This document shows positions 26,188 to 36,401 of a DNA stretch of 64,000 bases, piece by piece. Each line of letters starts with the position of its first letter. Position 1 is the first letter of the stretch. The stretch comes from CAVVAL01 sp963740215 (lineage in GTDB: Bacteria > Actinomycetota > Actinomycetes > Mycobacteriales > Cryptosporangiaceae). The position numbers were made by a program, and so were the translations under genes. Under the pieces are notes generated by a model, which did no database searches, had not been told where the DNA came from, and saw only the letters and a list, made by a program, of their open reading frames with translations. The stretch lies in NCBI GenBank assembly GCA_963740215.1, contig CAVUDJ010000005.1:248001-312000 (forward strand). Reading direction: 5' to 3'.

Positions 26188-29100
26188 GTGCCAACGTCCC
26201 TCGCAAAGGGGATACGTCAGGCCGCCCGTGACCAAGAGGCGGCCCGTCTCAATCGAGACAACGACGTGTCTCCTGAACCATCGACACCGACGACCCCCGA
26301 GGAGCAGCCGAGCAGCGCTCGCAGGCTCCTGGGGAACGCGCCCATCCGCTACAAGCTGTGGGCGATCCTCGTGGTGCCGCTCGCTGCCGTGCTTCTCTTC
26401 GCCACCCTGCAGATCAACACTTCGACCGCGGACGCGTCCTCGGCGCAGCAGGTCCAGGGCCTGGCGAAGCTCGGTGTGAAGATCTCGGCACTCGCCCACG
26501 AACTGCAGCAGGAGCGCGGCCGCGCCGCCAACCTGCTCGGCTCGAAGAAGAATTCGGACGAGTTCACCTACGAGAGCCAGTACCGCGCCACCGATTCGGC
26601 GATCTCCAGCTACCGGGACGAGAAGGACGGTCTCAGCGGTGACACCGCGAGCCCGGTCCTCGAGAGCCTGAACCGAGTCGAGGAGCAGCTCCGCAATCTG
26701 ACGATCCTCCGCCGGTCGATCGTGAGCCAGGCCGTACCGCAGGGTCAGGCGACCTTCCGGTACAGCACGCTCATCTCCGACCTCCTCGCGATCAACGAGG
26801 CGATCGCCGGTAACACCGACGACACCGCCGTCGCTGACCGGGTCCGCGCCACTGCGGCGTTCTCCCGGCTCAAGGAGTTCGTGTCGCAGGAGCAGGCGAT
26901 CCTCTTCGAGGTGCTCACCGCCGAGCGCTTCCTCCCCGGCCAGTACCGCGACTTCATCAACTCGCTGGCCAACCAGGAGGCCTACCTCACCCAGTTCGCG
27001 GCCAACGCGACCCCGGGCCAGCGCAAGCTGATGGACCAGACGCTCACGCGGGCCCTGGTGGAGGACTCGACCCGCCTCGAGCAGATCGCGATCAAGAGCG
27101 AGACCGCTCCCAAGGTCGACATCGGCAGCGACTCGTGGTTCGCGGCCACGACCAAGAAGATCAACCTGCTGCGCCAGGTCGAGATCCTGCTCGGCCGCGA
27201 CGTGGTGAGCGTCTCCGGCACCAAGCGTGACGACGCCATGAAGCAGTCGATGATCAACATCGGCCTCGTGCTGCTCACGCTGGTCGCCGCGCTGACGATC
27301 TCGCTGCTGGTGGCCCGCTCCATGGTGCGGCCGCTGGTCCAGCTCCGCTCGTCGGCGCTGGAGGTGGCGAACCACAGCCTGCCGGAAGTCGTCCGCAGAC
27401 TGCGCGATTCCGAGGACGCGCCCGAAACGGCCGGTCAACGGCCAGACACGCCGGGCGGCGTCGATCCGGAGCTCATCCAGGCCGTCGAGATCAAGTCCAA
27501 CGACGAGATCGGCCAGGTCGCCCGCGCGTTCAACGCGGTCCACCTCGAAGCCGTCCGCGTCGCGACCGAGCAGGCGCAGCTGCGTCGCTCCGTCTCGACG
27601 ATGTTCGTCAACCTGTCCCGCCGCTCACAGCTCCTGGTCGACCGGCTGATCCGCCTGATCGACAGCCTGGAGCAGGGCGAGCAGGACCCGGACCGCCTCT
27701 CGGACCTGTTCAAGCTGGACCACCTCGCCACCCGAATGCGGCGGAACGACGAGAACCTCCTGGTCCTCGCCGGCGCCGACGCGGGTCGCCGGTGGAACCA
27801 GCCCGCCCCGCTGGTCGACGTGCTCCGTGCCGCGACCGCCGAGGTCGAGCAGTACACCCGGGTCCGGCTCGGCACGGTCGACGAGAGCATCGAGGTCGCC
27901 GCCCGCGCGGTGAACGACATCGTGCACCTCGTCGCCGAGCTTCTCGAGAACGCCACCTCGTTCTCGTCCCCGCGCACCGACGTCATCGTCGACGCGCGCC
28001 GGGTCGGCGACCAGGCGATCATCGAGATCGAGGACCAGGGCATCGGGATGTCCCGTCAGCAGATGACGGAGCTGAACGAGCGGCTCACCAAGCCGCCGGT
28101 GTTCGACGTCTCGGTCTCCCGGATGATGGGTCTGTTCGTGGTCGGCCGGCTGGCCAACCGTCACAATGTCAAGGTGATGCTGCGCGGCGCGTCCAGCGGC
28201 GGCACCCTGGCGATCGTCACCCTCTCCGCCGAGGTGCTGAACCTGTCCCGGTTCCAGCGTCCCGCGCTGTCCGGTGCCGACCAGGCCCAGGCGCTCCCGG
28301 CGGGCAGCACCGCTGACGCGCCGGCCGCGCCTCCGATCACCGTCACTGCGGAGCGCGTGCCGGTGGAGCTGCCGCCCGCGCAGCAGCCCACCCAGCAGGT
28401 CAGCGCCCCGCCGCACCGGCCGGAGCCGATGCCGATGCCGGCGCCGCCCCAGCCGGAGAAGCCGGTCGAGGCGCGTCCGGAGCCGGCGGCACCGGCGGCA
28501 CAGGCCCGCCCGACCAGTGCGGCAGCGGCGATGGCAGTGCTGTCGTCCAAGCCGCCGGTCTCGGTCGACCAGCCGGCCAACGGGTCGCCCACGCCGCATT
28601 TCCTCTCGAGCCCGTCGGACCCGCCCAGCGCGGACCCGACCATCGAGATGCCGCTGCCGATCTTCGACGCGATCGAGTCGGAGTGGTTCCGCACCAAGAG
28701 CGCGACACCGGCACGAGAATCGGAACCCGCGGCGCAGGCGAAGCCGCAGGTTGCGGAGCCGGCCAGGGTCGCGGAACCGGTGGCCACGGCCCCAACCCAG
28801 GCGATGGCGAAGGAACCGGACACGAACGGAGCGGCGGTGGGCGGACCGGGGGCAAACCGTACCGAGGACGCCGGCCGCACCGGTCAGTTGCCGCCGCAGG
28901 CAGCGCCGGAGCTTCCGGTGCGCCGTCCCGGCGCGTCGGAGCCGGTTCCGACGATCAACCCGAACCGGCTCTCGCCGGTAGCCTCGGCCCCGCCCACCCC
29001 GGCACCGGTGACCCCGGCGCCGGCCCCGGCCCCGGCTCCGGCCGCTCAGCCCCCGGCTCCCGCGGCACCGGCACCGGCTCCGGCCGCTGCGGCTGCCACC

Positions 29101-29436
29101 AACGGCACCGGGGCAGCCGCCCAGGCGCCGGAGAGCGGGGCATGGGTCTCGGCCGCCGACGTCGGCTGGCGTGCCGCTCAGGCGGTTGCCGAGTCGACGC
29201 CGGACGCCAGTACGCCTTCGGGCCTGCCCAAGCGGGTCCCGATGGCAAACTTCGTCCCCGGACGGGTGGAGCAATCGCAGCAGCGCCGTCCCGCGCGGCC
29301 CGCTGCGACACGGTCGCCAGATGCAGTTCGCGGGGTGTTGTCCAGCTACCGGAGCGGGCTTGAGCAGGGTCGGCAGGCTAGCCGTTCCCGGCACTCGGCG
29401 GTCGCCACAGATGTTGATGAGCAGGAGGAAATGTGA
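26188..29436 (+). CDS. Conservon sensor kinase-like protein with NIT domain (CvnA type)
   Basis: 1082 codons from GTG 26188 after GGAGGAG. Order: helix 1 near residue 60 (LWAILVVPLAAVLLFATLQ), an extracellular NIT (nitrate/nitrite sensing-like) helical domain to ~340, helix 2 (NIGLVLLTLVAALTISLLVA), HAMP (~375-460), a coiled dimerisation region, and an HATPase domain with N box ELLENA and G box DQGIGMS. A ~400-residue Pro/Ala-rich tail follows. In conservons this protein works with a roadblock, a DUF742 and a GTPase encoded next, controlling development and antibiotic formation at the membrane. No canonical H box is seen. Confidence 0.9.
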   Translation: MPTSLAKGIRQAARDQEAARLNRDNDVSPEPSTPTTPEEQPSSARRLLGNAPIRYKLWAILVVPLAAVLLFATLQINTSTADASSAQQVQGLAKLGVKISALAHELQQERGRAANLLGSKKNSDEFTYESQYRATDSAISSYRDEKDGLSGDTASPVLESLNRVEEQLRNLTILRRSIVSQAVPQGQATFRYSTLISDLLAINEAIAGNTDDTAVADRVRATAAFSRLKEFVSQEQAILFEVLTAERFLPGQYRDFINSLANQEAYLTQFAANATPGQRKLMDQTLTRALVEDSTRLEQIAIKSETAPKVDIGSDSWFAATTKKINLLRQVEILLGRDVVSVSGTKRDDAMKQSMINIGLVLLTLVAALTISLLVARSMVRPLVQLRSSALEVANHSLPEVVRRLRDSEDAPETAGQRPDTPGGVDPELIQAVEIKSNDEIGQVARAFNAVHLEAVRVATEQAQLRRSVSTMFVNLSRRSQLLVDRLIRLIDSLEQGEQDPDRLSDLFKLDHLATRMRRNDENLLVLAGADAGRRWNQPAPLVDVLRAATAEVEQYTRVRLGTVDESIEVAARAVNDIVHLVAELLENATSFSSPRTDVIVDARRVGDQAIIEIEDQGIGMSRQQMTELNERLTKPPVFDVSVSRMMGLFVVGRLANRHNVKVMLRGASSGGTLAIVTLSAEVLNLSRFQRPALSGADQAQALPAGSTADAPAAPPITVTAERVPVELPPAQQPTQQVSAPPHRPEPMPMPAPPQPEKPVEARPEPAAPAAQARPTSAAAAMAVLSSKPPVSVDQPANGSPTPHFLSSPSDPPSADPTIEMPLPIFDAIESEWFRTKSATPARESEPAAQAKPQVAEPARVAEPVATAPTQAMAKEPDTNGAAVGGPGANRTEDAGRTGQLPPQAAPELPVRRPGASEPVPTINPNRLSPVASAPPTPAPVTPAPAPAPAPAAQPPAPAAPAPAPAAAAATNGTGAAAQAPESGAWVSAADVGWRAAQAVAESTPDASTPSGLPKRVPMANFVPGRVEQSQQRRPARPAATRSPDAVRGVLSSYRSGLEQGRQASRSRHSAVATDVDEQEEM

Positions 29437-29855
29437 GCTCGCTGAGCCACGACGCCCAGAACCTGAACTGGCTGGTGGGCAGCTTTGCCAACCGGGTTCC
29501 TGGGATCGCCCACGCGGTGGCGGTGTCCGCGGACGGTCTGTTGCTCGCCGTCTCCGAGGGACTCCCCCGGGACCGGGCGGACCAGCTGGCGGCGATCGCA
29601 TCCGGTCTGGTGAGCCTCACCAACGGAGCCGCCCAGTGCTTCGAGGGTGGCACCGTCAGCCAGACCGTGGTCGAGATGGACACCGGCTTCCTGCTGGTGA
29701 TGTCGATCAGCGACGGCTCGTCGCTGGCCGTACTGGCCTCCCGGGCGTGTGACATCGGGCAGGTTGGATACGAGATGGCGTTGTTGGTGGAACGTGTCGG
29801 CGCCGTACTGACGCCGCAACTCCGTAACGAGCTGCACGCGGCCCTGCCGCGCTGA
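29433..29855 (+). CDS. Roadblock/LC7 domain protein (CvnB type)
   Basis: 140 codons from GTG 29433, overlapping the kinase stop (GTGA). The roadblock signature is present: LVGSFANRVPGIAHAVAVS, DGLLLAVSEGLPRDRADQLA and GFLLVMSISDGSSLAVLA. These proteins dimerise and act as GTPase-regulating scaffolds for the GTPase encoded two genes later. Confidence 0.93.
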   Translation: MSSLSHDAQNLNWLVGSFANRVPGIAHAVAVSADGLLLAVSEGLPRDRADQLAAIASGLVSLTNGAAQCFEGGTVSQTVVEMDTGFLLVMSISDGSSLAVLASRACDIGQVGYEMALLVERVGAVLTPQLRNELHAALPR

Positions 29856-29872
29856 GACCCCGCGAGGCGACG

Positions 29873-30232
29873 ATGAACACTGAGTACGTCGATCCGAGCG
29901 GGCCGCTGGTCCGCCCGTACGCGATGACCGGCGGGCGCACGCGCTCGCGTGTCGATATCGCGATGGAGTCGTTGATCACGACGACGTCACGCGGCGAGCA
30001 GGACGCCGGGCTCCGCAGCCACGACTGGCAGCGGATCGCGGAGCTCTGCCACCAAGTGCAGTCACTGGCCGAGATTGCCGCGCGTCTGGGTGTTCCGCTC
30101 GGCGTCGCCCGCGTGATCGTCGGCGACATGACCGAGGCCGGCTTGCTCGAGATCCACGAGCCTGGCCGACTCGACGATCAGCTCGGTACTTACCTGCTGG
30201 AAAGGGTGCTCAGTGGACTTCGCAAGCTCTAG
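29873..30232 (+). CDS. DUF742 domain protein (CvnC type)
   Basis: 119 codons. The N-terminal LVRPYAMTGGRTRS and the winged-helix-like region QVQSLAEIAARLGVPLGVAR followed by MTEAGLLEIH are diagnostic of DUF742. Third member of the conservon. Its end overlaps the start of the GTPase gene by 20 bases. Confidence 0.93.
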   Translation: MNTEYVDPSGPLVRPYAMTGGRTRSRVDIAMESLITTTSRGEQDAGLRSHDWQRIAELCHQVQSLAEIAARLGVPLGVARVIVGDMTEAGLLEIHEPGRLDDQLGTYLLERVLSGLRKL

Positions 30233-30827
30233 TTCAGTGCCGGGGAGGGCGCGGCGCGGGGCTACATCGGCGAAGATTGTCATCGCTGGGGGGTTCGGTG
30301 TTGGCAAGACGACGCTTGTCGGCTCGGTTTCGGAGATTCAGCCGCTGACCACCGAGGCGGTCATGACCGCCGCGGCGGCGGACGTCGACGACAACGCGGT
30401 GGTGCCCGGTAAGTCCACCACCACGGTGGCGATGGACTTCGGCCGTATCACGCTGGAGGACGAGCTGATCCTGTACCTGTTCGGTACGCCGGGTCAGACC
30501 CGTTTCTGGTTCATGTGGGACGAGCTGGTCAAGGGTGCGATCGGCGCTGTCGTGCTGGTCGACACCCGCCGTCTCGCGGACTGCTTCGCCGCGGTGGACT
30601 TCTTCGAGCAGCGGTCGCTCCCGTACGTGGTGGGCCTCAACTGCTTCGACGGTGTGCAGGCGCACGCGATAGAGGATGTCCGTGAGGCGCTGACGATCTC
30701 CCCCGACGTGCCGATAATGCCGTGCGACGCCCGTACCCGGGAATCGACGAAGAACCTGCTCATCTCGCTGGTGGAGTACGTGCTCCGCCTGCGCGGCGCC
30801 GCCCCCGCAGGAGCCGGCGCCAACTAG
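30213..30827 (+). CDS. Conservon GTPase (CvnD type)
   Basis: 204 codons from GTG 30213. G1 GGFGVGKTT, G2 region with the conserved Thr pair (STTTVAMDFG), G3 LFGTPGQ, G4-like GLNCFD. These Ras-like GTPases carry a Pro-Gly-Gln switch instead of Ala-Gly-Gln, as usual for the family. It is probably membrane-associated through the roadblock partner. Last gene of the unit, followed by a strong hairpin. Confidence 0.93.
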   Translation: MDFASSSSVPGRARRGATSAKIVIAGGFGVGKTTLVGSVSEIQPLTTEAVMTAAAADVDDNAVVPGKSTTTVAMDFGRITLEDELILYLFGTPGQTRFWFMWDELVKGAIGAVVLVDTRRLADCFAAVDFFEQRSLPYVVGLNCFDGVQAHAIEDVREALTISPDVPIMPCDARTRESTKNLLISLVEYVLRLRGAAPAGAGAN

Positions 30828-30836
30828 GACGTTGTT

Positions 30837-30875
30837 GTGAAGCGGCGCGCCGATTGAATCGGCGCGCCGCTTCAC
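30837..30875. terminator. Bidirectional hairpin terminator
   Basis: A perfect 19-bp inverted repeat (arms 30837-30855 and 30857-30875, arm GTGAAGCGGCGCGCCGATT) sits around a single base. It lies between the end of the GTPase gene and the convergent subtilase gene, so it can serve both. Confidence 0.75.
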
Positions 30876-30879
30876 GTTC

Positions 30880-33383
30880 CTAGCCGAATTGGTACGCCCG
30901 AGTCACCGTCTGCGTGACGGTGTTGCCGTCGGTGTCCCGCGCCGTGATCCGCAGCGAGACGAACCCACCGGCATCCGGGTGCCGGATCATCGCGACGCCG
31001 TGGCTACCGGCGCAGCCTGTGCGAGCACGGGTCCAGTTCGCGCCGTCGTCGTAGGACACGTCCACCGCGAGTGCGGCGAGCCGTGCCGATCCCGGCGCGC
31101 CTGGCTGGCGCCCGGCCGTCAGCGTCAGCGGGAAATACTTGCCCAGCGGGCGCGCGTCCCTGCTCGTCCACGTCGCCGCTGGCCCGGATCCCTAGCAGCG
31201 GCAGTTTCGCGGCCGGCGCTGTGGCTCCGGGTTCGCGGAACGTCCAGGTCACGTCGGTCTTCGTCCCGATCACCGACCACGGCACGCTCCGGGTCGCCAT
31301 CGCCCGCAGCGCGTAGCGGCCTGCTGTGGCCGGGATGTCGAACTCGCCACTGCCGGGCTGGTCGCTGGTGCCGATCACCACGCCGTCGCGGGACAGCGTG
31401 GTCGTGCCGGTGACGCCGTTGGCGGGGTGGGCGAAGCTGCCGGGGTCGCTGCCGGAGAACAGCGTCACGGAGGCCCTGAGCTTTCCGGCGTCACGCGCGA
31501 CGCCCCATCCCCGGTCAGGGTGGCCGAACGCCGGCCCGACGGGCGCCCGGTTCCAGCCCGCCACCTGCGGCCCCGGACGGTACGTCCGCTGCGAGATGTT
31601 GGCCTCGGCGTCGGCCGACCCAGGCGCGCTGACCTGGACGTACTGGAACCAGGTGATGTCCCGGTTCGCCGTGAAGTACTCGGTGCGGCGGCTCGGCACG
31701 GTGACGTCCTGGAAGTCGATGAGCCTGCTGCCGGGGCCGATGTCCGGGTAGAGCGCCCAGCCGAACCGTCCGGCGGTCGTCGGCGCTCCCTGGGCGTGGT
31801 ACGTCGTGCGCATCGACGCAAGGGTCGCGGTCGGGCGCCTCGTACGTCGTGTCCGCGGGAATCCCGCCGCGCTCGAAGAACGCCAGGTTGTAGACGTCCG
31901 GCGCCGCCGTGAACGTGGCGCCGAAGAAGAACGCGTGCGGGTGGTCGGTGACGCGGCGGGCCGCCGGCACCGCGAACAGCCGCACGTCCTGCCGCACGAC
32001 CTGTGCGAAGACGCCACCGTCGCCTGGCAGTGCCCGCGGACATCAGCCCGACCTCGCCGAGGTGGTGCCGCGCGTCCGGCCTGTCGACCACGGCGTTCAC
32101 GGGCCGTCCGGCGGTTGCGTCGAGCGTGACCGTGACGTCGCGGTCCAGCAGGATGTTCGCCCTGGACAGCGCGGTGATCAGCCGGGTGTCAGCTCCGGAT
32201 CGGTGGATACGTCGTAACCGTTGACGTCCCAGCGCCCCTTGGGCAGCCGGACGCGGCCGATCCCGGTGGTCTTGTCCCACTTGACCTCGAAGCTGAACCG
32301 CGACTCGCCCGTGACCGCGTTGACCGGCATGATCGACGCGTCCTCGAAGGCCCGGTTCCGGCCGATCACCTTGATGGACAGGTCGTAGCTCTCCGGTTCC
32401 AGGAACGCGCGCGAACGCGGTCTGCACCGTGATGCCGGGCGCGGTCGCGGTGAGCCGGCCGCTGTACTGGCCGATCGGCTTGCCGGCGACGTCGGCGGTC
32501 ACGACGACCTCGGCAGTGCCGTTCGCGGGCACCGTGACCTGGCTGGCAGACGCGGTGAACATGCCCGCCGGCGCGGGTCCGCCGCCGGGCCGGTGGCGGT
32601 GACGCCAGGTCGAGCGTGACCGGCGCGGCGCCGTCGTTGCGGTAGGTCACGGCCGCCCGGCCGGCTGCTCGTCGTGCGGCCAGGCGAAGAAGCCGTAGCT
32701 GATGCTGCCGCTGACAGCGGTGACGCGCTGGGTCGACGGCGCGCGCCACGTCCACCCGGCCGGCGCCCTGGTCGAGCACGCCGGCCGTGGGCTTGGCCGT
32801 ACTCATCAGGGTCGGCTTGAGCCTTGCGGCTTTCCAGTCGGGGTGCTGCTGGGCCAGGATCGCCGCCGCGCCGGCCACGTGCGGCGCCGCCATCGAGGTG
32901 CCGCTGAGCCTGGTGTAGTTGTCGTCGACCGGGTCGGCGTCGCCGGTCGGCGTTCCGGCGGCGCGGGCCGCGACGATGCCGGTGCCCGGCGCCGCGATGT
33001 CCGGCTTCACGGCGTAGTCGCCGGCGCGCGGGCCGCGACTCGAACTGGGCTCGTCGCGTCCTGCTTGGTCACGTTGCCGACCGCCAGCGCCGCGTCGGCG
33101 GAGGCCGGCGCGGCGACCTGATCGACTCGTGCCGGAGTTGCCGGCGGCGATGACGAACAGCGTGCCGTGGGCGGCGGTGAGGTTGTCGACCGCCTGGGAC
33201 AGGGGGTCGGTGCCGTCCGTCGAACTGCCGCCGAGGCTCCTGGTCCACGACCCGGACGGTGTCGCCGGTGACCAGGGTGACCGTGGTTCCCGGGACACGC
33301 TGCGGGGCTGGGTGCGCCTGGGCGACGGCCGGCGGTGTGACGAGCGCGAGTACGGCGATCAGGACGACGGTTCTGCGAAGCAT
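30880..33383 (-). pseudogene. S8 subtilase-like peptidase lacking catalytic Asp/His, frameshifted
   Basis: ATG at 33381-33383 begins a signal peptide (LRRTVVLIAVLALVTPPAVA), then RVPGTTVTLVTGDTVRV. The next residues already belong to the middle of the peptidase domain (SLGGSSTDGTDPLSQAVDNL, IAAGNSGT), followed by the catalytic Ser motif SGTSMAAPHVAGAAA. The propeptide and the segments with Asp (DTG) and His (HGTHV) are absent. The ~550-residue C-terminal beta-domain region continues to 30880 but in several frames (changes around 31190, 31830, 32050, 32190, 32410, 32590, 32660, 32740, 33030-33120). Inactive as read; internal deletion or misassembly. Confidence 0.75.
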
Positions 33384-33456
33384 GCCGATCCTTCCGTTGA
33401 GCGAAAGGTCTACACCTTTCCGCGGAATCCTGGCATCGTGGTCGAGTCGGTCATGA

Positions 33457-33482
33457 CCGGAATGGACAGGTGCCCATTCCGG
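33457..33482. promoter_or_regulatory. Operator-like palindrome between subtilase and regulator
   Basis: CCGGAATGG-n8-CCATTCCGG, perfect 9-bp arms, lies between the divergent subtilase (start 33383) and the LuxR-type gene (start 33502). It is the natural candidate site for that regulator. A GAAAGGTCTACACCTTTCC inverted repeat near 33399-33418 is a second candidate. Confidence 0.55.
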
Positions 33483-33501
33483 CCACCGCAGGAGGTGCCC
33501 G

Positions 33502-34451
33502 ATGTGGCGTGCGGTCGGTATCTCCGGCGACGAGGAGCGCGTGTACCGCGCGCTCCTGCGCGATCCGGAGCTCGGCGTCAGCGAGTGCGCGCGGGCGCTC
33601 GGCATCACGACGCAACGTTGCGGCTCCGCGATTCGCGGGCTCGTCGCCGCCGGTCTGCTCCGGGGCGACGAACCGGCTCGCCCGGTGGATCCGCGCGTCG
33701 CGCTGGGCTCCCTGATTCGCGACCGCCAGCGCGAACTCGACCGTCTCGTCGGCGACATCGAGCAGCTCGCGACCGACTTCGACCACGGCCAGCTCCGCGC
33801 CGACCCCGGCGGGCTCGTCGAGATCGTGGAGGGGGTCGACGCGATCCGTGCCCGCATGAGCGACCTGCTCAGCACCGCGCAGGACGACATCGCGGGCCTG
33901 GACGCTCCGCCGTACGTGATGGACTCCGACGAGTGCGAGGCGCTGGAGCGGCTCGCGTTGAAGCGCGGCGTCCGGTACCGCTGCCTCTACGGCACCAGCG
34001 CGCTCGACAATGCCGGCAAGCTCGCGTACATCTCGGCGATGGAGCAGGCCGGCGAGCAGCCGCGGCTCGTCCGCACCGTCCCGCTCAAGCTGTTCGTCTT
34101 CGACCGGCGGACGGCGATCATCCCGCTCACCGGCAGCGAGAACGGCAACCGGTTCCGCACGATCGTCGTGCACCGCTCGGCCCTCACCGACGCGCTGTAC
34201 GCGCTGTTCGAGGTGCTGTGGCGGCAGGCGTCGCCGTGGCCGGCCGAGACGTGCGGGTCGGGCGCCCTGACAGCCGCCGAGCAGGCCCTGCTGCGGCGGC
34301 TCGTGTCCGGGATGAAGGACGAGGCGATCGCCCGGCACCTCGGCTGCAGCCGGCGGACGTTGCGGCGTCGCGTGGAGGCGCTGCTGGACAAGTTGGGGCG
34401 GGCAGCCGGTTCCAGGCCGGGGCGCTCGCGGCGCAGCGCGGTTGGCTCTGA
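33502..34451 (+). pseudogene. LuxR-type regulator with TrmB-like N-terminus, 3' frameshift as read
   Basis: ATG 33502 follows GGAGG by 7 bases. The N-terminal winged helix (EERVYRALLRDPELGVSECA, residues ~11-60) and a phospholipase-D-like middle domain with DALYALFEV are followed by a LuxR HTH (LTAAEQALLRRLVSGMKDEA, IARHLGCSRRTLRRRV). Two extra bases near 34393-34400 divert the end; in the correct frame it closes SRFQAGALAAQRGWL at 34451 (~315 aa). This regulator type is often divergent from an S8 peptidase in actinomycetes and probably controls it. Confidence 0.75.
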
Positions 34452-34562
34452 GCGCTCGTGTGACGCGGCGCGCCGATGACCCTGCGCCCGCCGTCGACCG
34501 TCCGAAGCCCAGATTGCGGGACGGGATTTTCAAAACGTGGCCGGGCAACCTATGGTGGCGGG

Positions 34563-34610
34563 GTGCGGCAGGTGCGACTCCTCCTTCGTTGCCGCGGCGG
34601 GGCCCTCTAA
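34563..34610 (+). promoter_or_regulatory. leuA leader peptide (leucine attenuator)
   Basis: A 15-codon ORF VRQVRLLLRCRGGAL with three consecutive Leu codons (CTC CTC CTT) precedes leuA by 70 bases, after a GGTGGCGG-type site. The spacer contains GC-rich segments (GGCTCCTCGCCGCGG, CCCAGGCCGAGGAGCC) able to form alternative hairpins. Leader peptides of this sort upstream of leuA are known in streptomycetes and relatives: ribosome stalling at Leu codons when charged tRNA-Leu is scarce allows read-through. Confidence 0.7.
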
Positions 34611-34679
34611 CTGGCCGGCTCCTCGCCGCGGCGTTCGTGATGCCCGCTGGCCCCAAGCCCAGGCCGAGGAGCCCATCGC

Positions 34680-36395
34680 ATGTCCTTCGTACGTAACCCG
34701 CAACAGGCGTCGACGATGCCGATCCAGAAGTATTCGGCGTTACACGCCCATCGACCTGCCGGACCGCACCTGGCCGGTAAGACGATCACCGAGGCCCCGT
34801 TGTGGTGCTCGGTCGACCTCCGGGACGGCAACCAGGCGCTGATCGACCCGATGACCCCACCACGCAAGCGCCGCATGTTCGAGCTGCTGGTCGCGATGGG
34901 GTACAAGGAGATCGAGGTCGGCTTCCCGTCGGCGAGCCAGACCGACTTCGACTTCGTCCGGCAGATCATCGAAGAGGACCTGATCCCGGACGACGTGACG
35001 ATCCAGGTGCTCACCCAGGCACGCGACGAGCTGATCGAGCGCACGTTCGAGTCGATCCGGGGCTCCCGCCAGGCCATCGTCCACCTCTACAACTCCACGT
35101 CGACGCTGCAGCGGCGGGTCGTGTTCGGGCTGGACCGCGAGGGCATCACCAGCATCGCCACGAACGGCGCCCGGCTGTGCAAGAAGATCGCCGAGACCAT
35201 GCCGGAGACCTTCGTCCGGTTCGAGTACTCGCCGGAGTCGTACACGGGCACCGAGCTGGAGTACGCGGCCGAGGTGTGCAACGCGGTCACCGACATCTGG
35301 GAGCCCGCGCCGGACCGCCCCGTGATCCTGAACCTGCCCGCGACCGTCGAGATGGCCACGCCCAACGTGTACGCCGACTCGATCGAGTGGATGTCGCGGA
35401 ACCTGAACTACCGCAGCGACGTGATCCTCTCGCTGCACCCGCACAACGACCGCGGCACCGGCGTGGCCGCCGCCGAGCTGGGCTACATGGCCGGCGCCGA
35501 CCGCATCGAGGGCACCCTGTTCGGCAACGGCGAGCGCACCGGCAACGTCTGCCTGGTGACGCTGGGCCTGAACCTGTTCAGCCAGGGCATCGACCCGCAG
35601 ATCGACTTCTCCGACATCGACGAGATCCGCCGCACCGTCGAGTACTGCAACCAGCTGCCGGTGCCCGAGCGGCACCCGTACGGCGGCGACCTCGTCTACA
35701 CGGCCTTCTCCGGATCGCACCAGGACGCGATCAAGAAGGGCTTCGAGTGGATGGACCGGGACGCCGCCGCGGCCGGTAAGACCGTCGACGAGATCCCGTG
35801 GGCCGTGCCGTACCTGCCGATCGACCCCAAGGACGTCGGCCGCAGCTACGAGGCCGTGATCCGGGTCAACTCGCAGTCCGGCAAGGGCGGCGTGGCGTAC
35901 ATCCTCAAGTCCGAGCAGCAGCTCGACCTGCCGCGCCGGCTCCAGATCGAGTTCTCCGGCGTCGTGCAGCGCGTCACCGACTCCGAGGGCGGCGAGGTCA
36001 GCCCGTCGGAGATCTGGTCGATCTTCACCGACGAGTACCTGCCGAACCCGCTCTCGTCGTGGGGCCGGCTGGCACTGCACGGCCACCGCAACGTGGCGAA
36101 CGGCGCCGACATGCTGAGCGTCGACGTCACGCTGGACGGAGCCGACCAGACCCTCACCGGCACCGGAAACGGGCCTATCGCAGCGTTCGTCAATGCGCTG
36201 GGCGAGGTCGGCATCGACGTCCGCGTGCTCGACTACAGCGAGCACGCCATGTCGGCCGGCGGCGACGCGCGTGCGGCGGCGTACGTGGAGTGCGCCGTGG
36301 GCGACCGCGTGCTGTGGGGCGTCGGGATCGACGGCAACATCGTGACGGCGTCGCTCAAGGCCGTCGTGAGCGCCGTCAACCGCGCCTACCGCTGA
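34680..36395 (+). CDS. leuA: 2-isopropylmalate synthase
   Basis: 571 codons from ATG 34680. The HMGL-like TIM barrel carries the metal/catalytic signature LRDGNQALIDPM near residue 45, the second motif LHPHNDRGTGVAAAELGYMA and GTLFGNGERTGNV. A C-terminal LeuA regulatory domain (residues ~430-571) binds leucine for feedback inhibition. It condenses acetyl-CoA with 2-oxoisovalerate in the cytosol. Regulated by the upstream leader peptide; followed by a perfect palindromic terminator. Confidence 0.97.
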   Translation: MSFVRNPQQASTMPIQKYSALHAHRPAGPHLAGKTITEAPLWCSVDLRDGNQALIDPMTPPRKRRMFELLVAMGYKEIEVGFPSASQTDFDFVRQIIEEDLIPDDVTIQVLTQARDELIERTFESIRGSRQAIVHLYNSTSTLQRRVVFGLDREGITSIATNGARLCKKIAETMPETFVRFEYSPESYTGTELEYAAEVCNAVTDIWEPAPDRPVILNLPATVEMATPNVYADSIEWMSRNLNYRSDVILSLHPHNDRGTGVAAAELGYMAGADRIEGTLFGNGERTGNVCLVTLGLNLFSQGIDPQIDFSDIDEIRRTVEYCNQLPVPERHPYGGDLVYTAFSGSHQDAIKKGFEWMDRDAAAAGKTVDEIPWAVPYLPIDPKDVGRSYEAVIRVNSQSGKGGVAYILKSEQQLDLPRRLQIEFSGVVQRVTDSEGGEVSPSEIWSIFTDEYLPNPLSSWGRLALHGHRNVANGADMLSVDVTLDGADQTLTGTGNGPIAAFVNALGEVGIDVRVLDYSEHAMSAGGDARAAAYVECAVGDRVLWGVGIDGNIVTASLKAVVSAVNRAYR

Positions 36396-36401
36396 AGCTT
36401 G

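Noticed and set aside
27625..29601. Long minus-strand open frame opposite the kinase gene
   Set aside because: Its product is low-complexity Arg/Gly/Val sequence produced by the Pro/Ala-rich codons of the real gene; no ribosome site or family match.
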